Shown piece after piece: positions 1-9,609 of a DNA stretch of 38,300 bases. The position numbers were made by a program, and so were the translations under genes. The first letter of the stretch is position 1. Every line of letters begins with the position of its first letter. The stretch is from a bacterium (lineage in GTDB: Bacteria; Patescibacteriota; Saccharimonadia; Saccharimonadales; Saccharimonadaceae). The DNA is taken from NCBI GenBank assembly GCA_021780305.1, contig JAJXYZ010000043.1, positions 1 through 38,300 on the forward strand. Direction: 5' to 3'. Below the pieces are notes generated by a model. That model had not been told where the DNA came from. It was given only the letters and a program-made list of their open reading frames with translations, and searched no databases.

Positions 1-649
1 TAGCATTATAGATAGTGTCGTAGTTATCGTCGATGAGCCTAAACAGCTCGCCGTATAGCTTACCCTCAAAGTCATTTTGGGATATCTTTTTATCAAGCTG
101 CTTCTTGTTAAGCGGCTTCAGATCATACTCGTTGCCGTCAGCCAGTATAACTTTCAATGACTCGACAAAATTCTCGGTCTTGCCATATTGTAAAGATCGT
201 TCACCGCCAGCATTATTGGCGACCATACCACCGATAGTACAGAGCTCACGCGAAGCTGGAAAACTTGGCATCAACACGCCATGTTTCATCGTGGCGGCTT
301 CGAAATCTCGATAAAAAACACCTGGCTGCGCATGTCCGCTAGACGTATCAACATCAAAAATCTGATTGAAATATTTAAGCATATCTAAGACGATTGAATC
401 ATTGACGGCACCACCCGACATATCAGTACCGGCACTTCTAACCGTAATAGAAAGATCTGGGTTATCAGCTTTATTTTTGCTGACGTATTTTACAATTTGC
501 TGCAGATCAGCACTGTCTTTGGGCGCTATCACTAAACTAGGGCGCAGCTCAAACATACTAGCATCATGACTGAAATTATCAATCGTTTCGGCTGATTCCT
601 CAAGGTCGCCGCTAATAAGCTTCGCAAGGTCTTCTTTTATACTACTCAT
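1..649 (-). CDS. FAD-binding oxidase / FAD-FMN-containing dehydrogenase (GlcD-like), N-terminal part, truncated by window edge
   Basis: Minus-strand open frame from ATG at 649 to the window edge, absent from the ORF track because it is open-ended. It translates as MSSIKEDLAKLISGD...ITVRSAGTDMSGGAVNDSIVLDM...TIGGMVANNAGGERSLQYGKT, matching the PCMH-type FAD-binding motif. Confidence 0.85.
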   Translation of the reverse strand, partial: MSSIKEDLAKLISGDLEESAETIDNFSHDASMFELRPSLVIAPKDSADLQQIVKYVSKNKADNPDLSITVRSAGTDMSGGAVNDSIVLDMLKYFNQIFDVDTSSGHAQPGVFYRDFEAATMKHGVLMPSFPASRELCTIGGMVANNAGGERSLQYGKTENFVESLKVILADGNEYDLKPLNKKQLDKKISQNDFEGKLYGELFRLIDDNYDTIYNA

Positions 650-704
650 GCTTTTAGCGTACTTGATTTGCTCTTGCTTGACAATCTGATATATCATAAG
701 GGTT

Positions 705-1904
705 ATGAAACATATTGTAATTGCAGGCGGCGGCTTTGCTGGCATAAAATTGGCAAGGAAATTACGCAAACAAAAAGATATTCGCATAACCCTTATCAAT
801 GATTTAGAGTATTTTCGCTATAGCCCTGCACTTTACAGGGCAGTAACTGGATTTAAAATTGGCATAGCTCGCCTACCAATTGAATGGATGTTGATCGACT
901 CCGATAACGTATCAGTGGTGATTGGTCGGATCACCGACATTAATCGGGCTAATAAGGAGCTTAAGCTTGAAGATGGACAAAAAATTGATTATGACGAGGT
1001 TATCTTTGCTCTTGGTGCTGCTAATAATTACTTCGGTATCGAAGGCCTAAATGAGTATTCATACGGTGTCAAAACTGTTCATGATGCCATCCAGCTAAAA
1101 GTTCACATTCACAACAGCCTAACCCAGAAGGCTAAGGTTGCTGACGAAAACTTTGTGATAATCGGCGCTGGCCCAACTGGCGTCGAACTGGCTGGCGCAC
1201 TTGGCGCTTACCTAATAGAGGTGGCTAGAAAACATAAGCTTAAACACCATCCCGTAAAGATATATTTAGTCGAAGCCGGCCCGCGCATCCTGCCGCAAAT
1301 GTCCGAGCAAGCCAGTCGTAAAGTTAGTCAGCGTCTGGCTAAGCTGGGAGTTGAGACATTAGTTAATACCGCTGTTCAATCCGAGACTTTAAGTGAACTT
1401 AAAACATCGGTTGGTATGATTAAATCCAAAAATGTCATCTGGGCAGCTGGCACACAAAATAATCCATTTTTCAAAGAGCATCCGGAAGTGTTTTCCCTCA
1501 ACAAACGCGGCTACGTAATCGTCAATAAACACCTTCAGGTTAGCCCAGACATCTATGTTTGCGGTGATAACGCCGCGACCACCTACAGCGGCTTAGCCGA
1601 AACAGCAGTTCGACACGCTAATTTTATAGCAAAGGATATAATCGCCAGAATCCATCACACCGGCAGGCCAAAACACTACGAAAAAGCCTCTATGCAAGTC
1701 GTTCCAGTCGGCAATCGCTGGTCGGTTTTTCAATACAAAACACTAGTAATCAGCGGTGGATTGATTAGTGTGATTCGAAGATTTGCCGACATATTTGGCT
1801 ACACTGATGTTCTGGGCCCAATCAAAGCTCTGACGATATGGGCAAACAGCGATAGGTTCGAAGACGACTGCCCAATTTGTGATAAAAGCCAACGTTATAA
1901 CTAA
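705..1904 (+). CDS. FAD-dependent pyridine nucleotide-disulfide oxidoreductase, type II NADH dehydrogenase-like
   Basis: 399 aa; N-terminal GGGFAGIKLARKL dinucleotide fold, second GAGPTGVELAGALG motif, and VCGDNAA near the C-terminus. Confidence 0.88.
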   Translation: MKHIVIAGGGFAGIKLARKLRKQKDIRITLINDLEYFRYSPALYRAVTGFKIGIARLPIEWMLIDSDNVSVVIGRITDINRANKELKLEDGQKIDYDEVIFALGAANNYFGIEGLNEYSYGVKTVHDAIQLKVHIHNSLTQKAKVADENFVIIGAGPTGVELAGALGAYLIEVARKHKLKHHPVKIYLVEAGPRILPQMSEQASRKVSQRLAKLGVETLVNTAVQSETLSELKTSVGMIKSKNVIWAAGTQNNPFFKEHPEVFSLNKRGYVIVNKHLQVSPDIYVCGDNAATTYSGLAETAVRHANFIAKDIIARIHHTGRPKHYEKASMQVVPVGNRWSVFQYKTLVISGGLISVIRRFADIFGYTDVLGPIKALTIWANSDRFEDDCPICDKSQRYN

Positions 1905-1953
1905 ATCTCTTATAGTTTTCAGCGGCTTACATAATCTGTTAAACTATTAACAG

Positions 1954-3006
1954 ATGAAAGTTCTGGGAATTGAAAGTAGTTGTGACGAAACAGCGGCCTC
2001 GGTAGTACAAGACGGCCGGATTCTTTTAAGTAACGTTGTAAACTCGCAAATCGATATTCACGCGCTTTATGGCGGCGTCGTACCAGAAATCGCCGCTCGT
2101 AGCCATATTGAAGTCGTTAATCCCGTTATTAACCAAGCTTTAACGGATGCCAATTTAACCTGGGATGATATTGATGCCATTGCTGTAACCTATGCGCCAG
2201 GCTTAATCGGCTCTCTTTTAGTTGGTACTTTAGCCGCTCGCACGCTGGCAGTTTTAAAAAACAAGCCACTCTACCCTATTCACCACGTTGAAGCACACGT
2301 ATATGCCAATTTTTTGAACGAAAGAGCCCCAGAATTTCCGATGCTAGCCTTAATCGTATCTGGTGGACACAGCCAATTGGTACTATTCCGTGATCACGGC
2401 GATTACGAGTTATTGGGCCAAACCCAAGATGACGCCGTTGGCGAAGCTTTTGATAAAGTCGCTAAAATTATCGGCCTACCCTACCCCGGTGGTCCATCTA
2501 TCGCCAAGGCTGCGCTTGAAGGTGATCCAACCGCCTTTAAACTACCAAAGGCCAAATTAAGCGGCAAATATGACTTTAGCTTCTCTGGCCTTAAAACAGC
2601 CGTTCTGCGGGCCGTTCAACGCGAAGTAGGCGTCGACTTTACTTTCCCATCACATGACCTCCCAGGGCTTCTAAACGACGTACAACGCGCAAACTTTGCG
2701 GCCAGCTTCCAAAGAACCGCCATCGAGACACTTGTCGACACTACAGCCCGAGCTTTTCATGACTATAGTCCAAAATCGGTTGTGATTGCCGGTGGCGTCG
2801 CCGCTAACCAAGAATTACGCCGTATCTTGTCCGACCGCCTACCCATTCAGATTGATTACGCCCCAATGAACCTCTGTACAGATAATGGCGCTATGATAGC
2901 CACCCTTGGTTATTACTATGCGCAGAAGATGCCACCAATTAATCCAAACGACCTAGAGGTTATACCTAGTCTTTCAATGACAAAAACAGCTTGGTCAAAG
3001 AGTTAA
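1954..3006 (+). CDS. tsaD: tRNA N6-adenosine threonylcarbamoyltransferase TsaD
   Basis: 350 aa; MKVLGIESSCDETAASVV, HHVEAHVYANFL, VSGGHSQLVL, GGVAANQELR. Confidence 0.97.
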   Translation: MKVLGIESSCDETAASVVQDGRILLSNVVNSQIDIHALYGGVVPEIAARSHIEVVNPVINQALTDANLTWDDIDAIAVTYAPGLIGSLLVGTLAARTLAVLKNKPLYPIHHVEAHVYANFLNERAPEFPMLALIVSGGHSQLVLFRDHGDYELLGQTQDDAVGEAFDKVAKIIGLPYPGGPSIAKAALEGDPTAFKLPKAKLSGKYDFSFSGLKTAVLRAVQREVGVDFTFPSHDLPGLLNDVQRANFAASFQRTAIETLVDTTARAFHDYSPKSVVIAGGVAANQELRRILSDRLPIQIDYAPMNLCTDNGAMIATLGYYYAQKMPPINPNDLEVIPSLSMTKTAWSKS

Positions 3007-3012
3007 TCGTTG

Positions 3013-3996
3013 TTATTTACGCAACGATTTTAATTTTTGTACAACTTTTTTTCCACGTGGTAAGGCACTTGCCCACAAACCGTAGGCCGATGACAGCGGT
3101 AAGTCATAAGTACCAGCCAATATAGTGTCGTGATCCGTCCAGCTACGCTTAAAGTTCGAAACACCGTCCTCGATAAGGCCACCAAAGTCGTAATTTTTCA
3201 GACCCCACTCCTTTGTCTTGCGAATTGCATGCCATTTTAAGGCATAGTTCGCCCGTAGCGCGGCACCCTGCTCGTTCATACCACCATAAAGCTCGTAAGA
3301 TGTATCAAGGCTAACTGCCAGCCACAAAAACGCCACCGGCTGATCGTCAACATAAGCCGCAAAAACCGGTGAATGGTCCCCCATCAGACTAAAAACATCC
3401 AAATAGTATTGATCGTGGTGCAAACTAAAGCCCGCTCGGTGTGATGTTTGGCGATAAACGTCTAAGCATTTCTCTAAATCTAATCTGTTACGTACGGTTT
3501 TTATCGTAATGTTTTCAGCCGCCGATTTACGAATATATTGGCGTGTTTTCTTGGCCATAATAGCCAGTAAGTCACTTTCACTCATTGTAAGGTCCAGCGA
3601 AACCGTTTCGGCCGGCAAAATCTTGTTTTTTGACTTCTTCCAACCGCCTAGTAGAGGAAATTCGGCACTATCAGGTTCAATCGAAAGAGCCACCGAATGA
3701 TGTCCGCGTTTAGTAAAGTCACCAATCAAAGTCAAAAAAGCCTCACTACTCCCCTGCTCACCAACTGGGCCGCGCGGTACGTACGATATTGCCCGAAATG
3801 GCATTGGTAATTTTTTGGTTAGAATCTGCGCGGCGGCCACAATTTTCTCATCTTCGTAGCCCAAAACTCGATCAGCCACCCAGCCATGAGCTGACTTGAC
3901 CTGGCCCCAACCCCACAACTGCAACGGATGCCCGCCGTTATCTAATACATAATCGTCCCATACCTCTTGTCGTGTGCAGCGTTCTAACTCAATCAT
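3013..3996 (-). CDS. FemAB/FemX-like peptidoglycan bridge aminoacyltransferase (GNAT fold)
   Basis: Starts MIELERCTRQEVWDDYV; contains YELYGGMNEQGAALRANYALKWHAIRKTKEWGLKNYDFGG, typical of FemAB. A TATAAT box lies 6 nt upstream of the ATG at 3996, favouring this start over 4077. Confidence 0.85.
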   Translation of the reverse strand: MIELERCTRQEVWDDYVLDNGGHPLQLWGWGQVKSAHGWVADRVLGYEDEKIVAAAQILTKKLPMPFRAISYVPRGPVGEQGSSEAFLTLIGDFTKRGHHSVALSIEPDSAEFPLLGGWKKSKNKILPAETVSLDLTMSESDLLAIMAKKTRQYIRKSAAENITIKTVRNRLDLEKCLDVYRQTSHRAGFSLHHDQYYLDVFSLMGDHSPVFAAYVDDQPVAFLWLAVSLDTSYELYGGMNEQGAALRANYALKWHAIRKTKEWGLKNYDFGGLIEDGVSNFKRSWTDHDTILAGTYDLPLSSAYGLWASALPRGKKVVQKLKSLRK

Positions 3997-4035
3997 ACCT
4001 CTATTATACACCGCCAAAAATATGGTATAATGATT

Positions 4036-4077
4036 ATGAAAACAAACACGCGGAACTGGGATATTATTTGTTTTCAT
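4036..4077. promoter_or_regulatory. 11-bp perfect inverted repeat just downstream of a TATAAT box, upstream of valS
   Basis: atgaaaacaaa (4036-4046) / tttgttttcat (4067-4077), 20-nt loop; TATAAT at 4026-4031. Confidence 0.55.
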
Positions 4078-4151
4078 GTGAAAAAGAAAACGAGTCTAAT
4101 AGAACGATGCAAATTTCGCGTGAAAATAATCTAATAAAGAATTGATCTTTG

Positions 4152-6701
4152 ATGAAGCTTGCAAAAACCTACGAACCAAACCAATACGAACCAAACATTT
4201 ACGCGATGTGGGAAGAAAAAGGCGCCTTTAAACCCAGTGGTGTAGGGGAGCCGTACAGTATTATTATGCCGCCGCCAAACGCCAATGGTAATCTGCACAT
4301 TGGTCATGCCTTAACGGTTGCATTAGAGGATATCTTAGCTCGCTACCACCGTATGAAGGGTAAAGATGTCGCTTATATACCAGGCGCCGATCACGCTGGT
4401 TTCGAAACCTGGGTTGTCTATGAACGTGAACTTGCCAAAGAGGGGAGAAACCGTTTTGACTTTTCGCGCGAGCAGCTTTACAGCCAGGTTTGGAACTTTG
4501 TTGACCGCCAACGAGGCAACATGGAACTTCAGCTTCGGGCCCTAGGCGTGAGCGCATCGTGGGATGATCTTGTCTTTACACTTGATAAAAAGGTGATCGA
4601 TACCGTCTATTCGACCTTTAAAAAGCTATGGGACGATGGCCTTATTTACAGAGGTGAGCGCATCGTAAACTACAGTACGAAGTACCAAACAAGCTATTCC
4701 GACATTGAAGTTGACCACAAAGTCGAAAAGGGTACTTTGTACATGATCGCTTATCCAACGCTCGATAAAATCGGCGAGATCGTAATAGCCACGACTCGAC
4801 CTGAAACAATGTTTGGCGATACTGCTGTCGCTGTCAACCCGAATGATGAAAGATATAAGCACCTAATTGGCACCCGCGTACTACTACCATTAACCAACCG
4901 CGAAATTCCAATCATCGCCGATGATTACGTTGATGCCACCTTTGGCACCGGTGCCGTCAAGATTACACCCGCGCACGATCCGAATGACTTTGAAGTCGGT
5001 CAGCGCCATGACCTAGAGCGCATCCAGGTTATCGACTTTGATGGCACGATGATTAACTGTCCACAACAGTTTATCGGTTTGACGGCCGAGGTTGCCCGCA
5101 AGCGAGTACTGGCAGCGCTTGAAGCCGAAGAACTTATCAGAGGTAAAACTACTATCGAGCACTCTGTCGGCTATGACTACAAAAGCGGCTTGCCGATTCA
5201 GCCTTTAATAAAGGATCAGTGGTTTGTCAAAATCCAGCCTCTAGCCGAGCGGGCAATCGCCGCATTAGAAGCAGGCGAAATCACCTTTACACCTGCCAGT
5301 CGTAAAGATATCCTGATTCAATATCTTAAAAAGGTAAAGGATTGGAACCTAAGCCGTCAAATCCCATGGGGTATACCAATTCCTGCCTTTCAAAACGTAA
5401 ATAACCCCGATGATTGGATATTTGACGATCGAGTTGACGAAAAACTTATTGATGTAAATGGTACAACATATCGTCGCGAAGAAGACACCTTTGATACCTG
5501 GTTTAGCAGTGGTCAATTACCATTTATTGCAACCGATTTTCTGACCGGTGGCCCGCTTTCAAGGTTTTATCCTACCAGTGTTCTCGAAACCGGCGGAGAC
5601 ATTCTTTTCGCTTGGATAGGCCGCATGATTATGCTTGGCCTATACGCGACTGATCAAGTACCGTTCCGTCACGTCTATTTACACGGTATGGTGCTCGACC
5701 AAAAAGGTGCCAAAATGAGTAAATCAAAGGGTAATGTCATTAATCCAATGGTGACACTGGCTGAATACGGATCAGATGCACTTCGGTTAGGTATTGTCGC
5801 CAGCCGTAGCGCCAACCAAGGCCAGGCATTTAGTATTGGAACAGTCGTCGCTGGTCGCAATTTTGCTAATAAATTGTGGAATATTGCCCGTTTTATCGAA
5901 GACAAACTAGGGGAGCACTACCACCCCAACGCACCCGAGCCAAAAACTATCGTTGACCACTGGATTATCAACGAGCTTAATACTGCCAATGCCGATATCC
6001 AGCAGAGGCTTGATAACTATCGCTTTGCCGAGGCTAGTGACAGCATGTATCACGCAATTTGGGACAGCGTCGCCGACTGGTTCATCGAGGCCAATAAGCA
6101 ACAAGAAAACCCAGATCTACTAGCCTGGGTACTTGATACCAGCCTTAAGCTTGCTCATCCGTTTGCACCCTTTGTCACCGAGACGATTTGGCAAACCTTG
6201 CCATGGCACAACACATTACTGATGACCACCAGTTGGCCAGAAGCCGTACCGTGCGACGATATCGCTGCTGCCGAATTTAACCGGCTTAAGGGTCTGGTAT
6301 CAGAGGTGCGTTTTGTAACGAGCGAACTTCCAGGTAACGATCGCTACCGATTGCTTTATCAAAATGATTCATTAATTGCCGATAACGCCGTTTTGATTCA
6401 AAAACTCGCCAAACTTAAAGAGGTCAGTTACGTCGATCAAATCCGTGGCTTACGACTGCCGAACAGTGGGCGCGAGGCTTGGCTTGACGTATCGGACGAG
6501 ACAATCTACGAGCACCAGCACAATCTTGAAACCCGTCTAGCTGAAACTCATGCCAATATCGCTAACCTTGAAGCCCGCCTAGCTAACAAAAGCTATATCG
6601 AAAAAGCACCAGCCACACTGGTGGAAGAAACCAAGCAACAGCTTGAGGCTAAACAGACACTCGCAAAAGCGCTAATTAGCGAACTTGAAGTAATTAAATA
6701 G
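4152..6701 (+). CDS. valS: Valyl-tRNA synthetase
   Basis: About 850 aa; PPPNANGNLHIGHAL (HIGH) and KMSKSKGNVINP (KMSKS); C-terminal coiled coil. The start could also be 4149. Confidence 0.97.
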   Translation: MKLAKTYEPNQYEPNIYAMWEEKGAFKPSGVGEPYSIIMPPPNANGNLHIGHALTVALEDILARYHRMKGKDVAYIPGADHAGFETWVVYERELAKEGRNRFDFSREQLYSQVWNFVDRQRGNMELQLRALGVSASWDDLVFTLDKKVIDTVYSTFKKLWDDGLIYRGERIVNYSTKYQTSYSDIEVDHKVEKGTLYMIAYPTLDKIGEIVIATTRPETMFGDTAVAVNPNDERYKHLIGTRVLLPLTNREIPIIADDYVDATFGTGAVKITPAHDPNDFEVGQRHDLERIQVIDFDGTMINCPQQFIGLTAEVARKRVLAALEAEELIRGKTTIEHSVGYDYKSGLPIQPLIKDQWFVKIQPLAERAIAALEAGEITFTPASRKDILIQYLKKVKDWNLSRQIPWGIPIPAFQNVNNPDDWIFDDRVDEKLIDVNGTTYRREEDTFDTWFSSGQLPFIATDFLTGGPLSRFYPTSVLETGGDILFAWIGRMIMLGLYATDQVPFRHVYLHGMVLDQKGAKMSKSKGNVINPMVTLAEYGSDALRLGIVASRSANQGQAFSIGTVVAGRNFANKLWNIARFIEDKLGEHYHPNAPEPKTIVDHWIINELNTANADIQQRLDNYRFAEASDSMYHAIWDSVADWFIEANKQQENPDLLAWVLDTSLKLAHPFAPFVTETIWQTLPWHNTLLMTTSWPEAVPCDDIAAAEFNRLKGLVSEVRFVTSELPGNDRYRLLYQNDSLIADNAVLIQKLAKLKEVSYVDQIRGLRLPNSGREAWLDVSDETIYEHQHNLETRLAETHANIANLEARLANKSYIEKAPATLVEETKQQLEAKQTLAKALISELEVIK

Positions 6702-6703
6702 GT

Positions 6704-7012
6704 CTAGGCTGATGGCCAGATATAGACGCTACCAAAGGTGTTAGTAGCTAATTTTTTATGTGCAATATACTTTTTATCATTGTCGTTACGAGGTTGAATA
6801 CTTGGTTGAGTGACATTTTGAGTAAAACTAACCCGCTCAGTATGCGTGTGTAGATCGGTCGCTTTTAATTCCTCTAGACTAGTCACGGCGCTAATCTGAG
6901 CCGGCAACGCCGCTGCAGCTGCCCGATCGAGCCGGGAGTCATGAACCAAAACGCCAGACATAGCGCAAAGTGTTAAGAGAATTGGTACGGGGTTGAGCAT
7001 TGATAGATTCAT
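6704..7012 (-). CDS. Hypothetical short protein with hydrophobic N-terminus
   Basis: 102-aa ORF on its own strand, preceded by a consensus promoter (7039-7067). Confidence 0.55.
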   Translation of the reverse strand: MNLSMLNPVPILLTLCAMSGVLVHDSRLDRAAAAALPAQISAVTSLEELKATDLHTHTERVSFTQNVTQPSIQPRNDNDKKYIAHKKLATNTFGSVYIWPSA

Positions 7013-7038
7013 ATTTGTTTTTATAGGTTACAAACATC

Positions 7039-7067
7039 AATATAGCATAAGCTTTGTTTATTGTCAA
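7039..7067 (-). promoter_or_regulatory. Sigma70-like promoter: TTGACA (7062-7067), 17-bp spacer, TATATT (7039-7044)
   Basis: Both hexamers match consensus on the minus strand, upstream of the 6704-7012 ORF. Confidence 0.7.
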
Positions 7068-7094
7068 CTCTATGTCAGTCTAAGATTAGTAGAT

Positions 7095-7607
7095 TTATTT
7101 GGAATCATTTTTCGCATCAAGGTATATCATAATCGCATCGTGACCAATGACCGTACTGTCGTCTATAACAACACCTTCTGGATGACGCGTGGTTTGAACA
7201 CGCCAGGCCAAGATGTGCCTTTTTTCATCTATTAATGGTCGCGCGACACTCGTACCGTCGCCATCCGGCTGCGCAATCATATCAACATCCAAGGCTATTG
7301 TGGTCGGTATAATCGGCGTACCTGCCTGAAGACGAGGCCGCAATCGAAGTGCTTCATCCAGCAAAAGCACACGACGGTAGTCATTATGTTGATTAATGAT
7401 ATCAAAATAGCTTCCAATTAGGTCGTCATCTGTCACACCGGACTGCGAAAGGGCCTCAAGTAAGGCAACTCGGTCTGCTTCGGCTCGTTCTTCGTATTGT
7501 TCAAAAGCTGCCTTTTGATTAAAAAATTCATTTTGAGCATAGGCAAATTCAAGGATATGGGGGTTTACGCTATCTTTCGCTTCATGATTTTCACCATCTA
7601 CAGCCAC
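7095..7607 (-). CDS. Hypothetical protein, 170 aa
   Basis: Uninterrupted minus-strand ORF consistent with neighbouring gene order; no family recognised. Confidence 0.65.
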   Translation of the reverse strand: MAVDGENHEAKDSVNPHILEFAYAQNEFFNQKAAFEQYEERAEADRVALLEALSQSGVTDDDLIGSYFDIINQHNDYRRVLLLDEALRLRPRLQAGTPIIPTTIALDVDMIAQPDGDGTSVARPLIDEKRHILAWRVQTTRHPEGVVIDDSTVIGHDAIMIYLDAKNDSK

Positions 7608-7677
7608 GACGCTTCCTCCGTATAACTATCTAAATTATGACAGGTATTAAGGAGATATTCAAGTACAGCCAAGTTTA

Positions 7678-8136
7678 TTACACGTGGTGATAGGGGTGGC
7701 CGTGCGCAATCTCCTGCGCCCTATACAGCTGTTCGGTCAGAATTAAACGTACAAGCTGATGAGGAAAAACAAGAGGGGATAGTGACCAAACAAAGTCAGC
7801 CCGCTGATGTACCGTACCGTCAACACCGTAAGCGCCACCAATAATAAACGTAATTGGCTGCGAAACATCCAATTTGGCACCCAACAAAGCCGAAAGGGCA
7901 GGGGAGTCGAGTGTTTTTCCTCGCTCATCCAACAAAATGACATAATCATTAGCACTAAGCCTCAATAATATGCGCTCTGACTCGTCCTGGCGAGCTTTGA
8001 GGCTGTCATGAGCCGAATGTGGCAAATGCACCCATTCGATATCAAATGGCCGTTTTAGGCGCTTCTGGTAGCGTTCAATTCCTTCAGCCACCCATGATTC
8101 GTGCTTTTTACCAACAACTAACAGCTTGACGGTCAC
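7678..8136 (-). CDS. rlmH: 23S rRNA (pseudouridine1915-N3)-methyltransferase RlmH
   Basis: 152 aa; MTVKLLVVGKKHESWVAEGIERYQKRL, FIIGGAYGVDG, LVRLILTEQLYRAQEIAHGHPYHHV. Confidence 0.95.
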   Translation of the reverse strand: MTVKLLVVGKKHESWVAEGIERYQKRLKRPFDIEWVHLPHSAHDSLKARQDESERILLRLSANDYVILLDERGKTLDSPALSALLGAKLDVSQPITFIIGGAYGVDGTVHQRADFVWSLSPLVFPHQLVRLILTEQLYRAQEIAHGHPYHHV

Positions 8137-8531
8137 GAAAAGTACAATCTTTGGGCTAAATCGGCCAGAATGGCAGGATCGGCTTCGACCGTAGCAGTTT
8201 CAAGCGTACGTTTTAGCTCATACGGTTCAGTGAATGGCACAACGTGCACATGGGCATGCGGAATATCGGTACCGACGACCATTTCGCCAACGTATGGCTT
8301 ATCGATAACTTCGCGCAGTCGCCGAGCAACCTTTTGAACAGTCACCATTAAAGCTGTGTAGTCTTCGGGTTTAAGATCCCAGACATAAGCTTCCTGTACT
8401 TTGCTTATAACCAAAACGTGCCCCTCGGCTACTGGATGAATATCCAAAAAAGCCAAGGTTTTCTCGTCCTCATAAATCTTGTGGCAAGGAATCTCACCCT
8501 TTATAATCTTTGTAAAAATACTTTCTATCAC
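8133..8531 (-). CDS. HIT family protein (histidine triad hydrolase)
   Basis: 132 aa; FTKIIKGEIPCHKIYEDEKTLAFLDIHPVAEGHVLVISK; HAHVHVVP triad. Confidence 0.95.
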   Translation of the reverse strand: MIESIFTKIIKGEIPCHKIYEDEKTLAFLDIHPVAEGHVLVISKVQEAYVWDLKPEDYTALMVTVQKVARRLREVIDKPYVGEMVVGTDIPHAHVHVVPFTEPYELKRTLETATVEADPAILADLAQRLYFS

Positions 8532-9478
8532 CGTCTTGCTCCCCTTGCTGCAGATAACGAACCGCTCTTAATATGTCTATTATACATCGCCACTAAAGCT
8601 AAGAACGTAACGGCTTCCGTCTTCTCGTAGCCAAGGTTATTGGGGTGACCACCAAACTCTGAGCCTGCACCATGGAAACAGCTCGGTTCTTTTAGGATTT
8701 TAGTCGTTATCAAATCGATATGCTTTGGTGGATCCACGTAAACAAGTCGAGGGTCATTGATGCGACTTATTATCTCTTGGGCGGCAGTGTTGTTCATATC
8801 GACAATGTCGGATATAGCCTGGTCGTTAGCTTTACCGAGCGCAGTTATTTCCGGAAGCCCAGAATCATCGTATAACTTTTGTAATTCTGGGGGTAGAACT
8901 AAGGGCTCGATTATTTTAGGGTAGCCATTAACCAATATCGGCGCATTAGCAGCTTTACCTAATAAGGCATCGTATAACTTCTTCAGATCATCGTAAAAGT
9001 CATTGCCGCGAAAGACGGCCGATGCATCTTCAAACGTAGGTGTATCAGAACTGCAGCCAGGACCAAGGCAGTCCATAATAAACTTGCGAAGATCATAAGC
9101 ATTTCCGCCAGCAGTTCCCACTACAAGACTAGCGTCAGCCGGAAGTCGATCAATCTGACTCGGTATATTTCCGGAGGCTCTCAACATATCACCCGGCGAT
9201 GCACCACTATGTGCAAGATTTTCAAACCTTTTAGCCTGTAATCTGCTAGCAAGACGGGCGATATAGCCATATTCGGGACTGGTCGCACCGAGGCCATAAG
9301 CATAAGAATCGCCAAATGCAACCACCAGCTCATACTTACCAATTGGCGACTCGGGTGGTTTAGGTGTGGTATCACCACCAACAACCGATGCAACACCGAC
9401 TAAACCAAGGCCCACTAATAGCTCGCGCCTTGATAATTTTATCCGATCAATCGGCGAAGGCAGTCTATCTATTGTCAT
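8528..9478 (-). CDS. SGNH/GDSL-type hydrolase with Tat-like signal (SRRELLVGLGLVGVASVVGG)
   Basis: LVVAFGDSYAYGLGA (block I GDS), HPNNLGYEK near the C-terminus. The start at 9478 is supported by TATAAT 9 nt upstream; the upstream extension to 9574 overlaps a hairpin. Confidence 0.85.
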   Translation of the reverse strand: MTIDRLPSPIDRIKLSRRELLVGLGLVGVASVVGGDTTPKPPESPIGKYELVVAFGDSYAYGLGATSPEYGYIARLASRLQAKRFENLAHSGASPGDMLRASGNIPSQIDRLPADASLVVGTAGGNAYDLRKFIMDCLGPGCSSDTPTFEDASAVFRGNDFYDDLKKLYDALLGKAANAPILVNGYPKIIEPLVLPPELQKLYDDSGLPEITALGKANDQAISDIVDMNNTAAQEIISRINDPRLVYVDPPKHIDLITTKILKEPSCFHGAGSEFGGHPNNLGYEKTEAVTFLALVAMYNRHIKSGSLSAARGARR

Positions 9479-9525
9479 CTTATTAAGATTATAAACCCTT
9501 ATGGGCAACTGCGAGACATGAAAAG

Positions 9526-9588
9526 AGCCCGACCTGCGGTGGATGACTCTTCGGCGGATGCCGGGTCTTTCCATCCCTGGTTCGGGCT
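9526..9588 (-). terminator. Large nested stem-loop followed by CTTTT; probable terminator of the 9610-10170 ORF
   Basis: agcccga (9526-9532) / tcgggct (9582-9588); nested GGATG (9541-9545) / CATCC (9572-9576). Confidence 0.6.
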
Positions 9589-9609
9589 TGCACGCGTCAC
9601 TAGCGCGCG

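Noticed and set aside
33-569. Two + strand ORFs at the left edge
   Set aside because: Shadow ORFs antisense to the truncated FAD-linked oxidase gene.
4078-4148. T-box riboswitch upstream of valS
   Set aside because: No AGGGUGGNACCGCG-like element or specifier-loop architecture was found; only a simple hairpin.
8133-8531. Recoded UGA (code 25 as in Gracilibacteria/Absconditabacteria)
   Set aside because: UGA terminates the HIT and SGNH genes at natural ends with overlapping starts, so the standard bacterial code fits.
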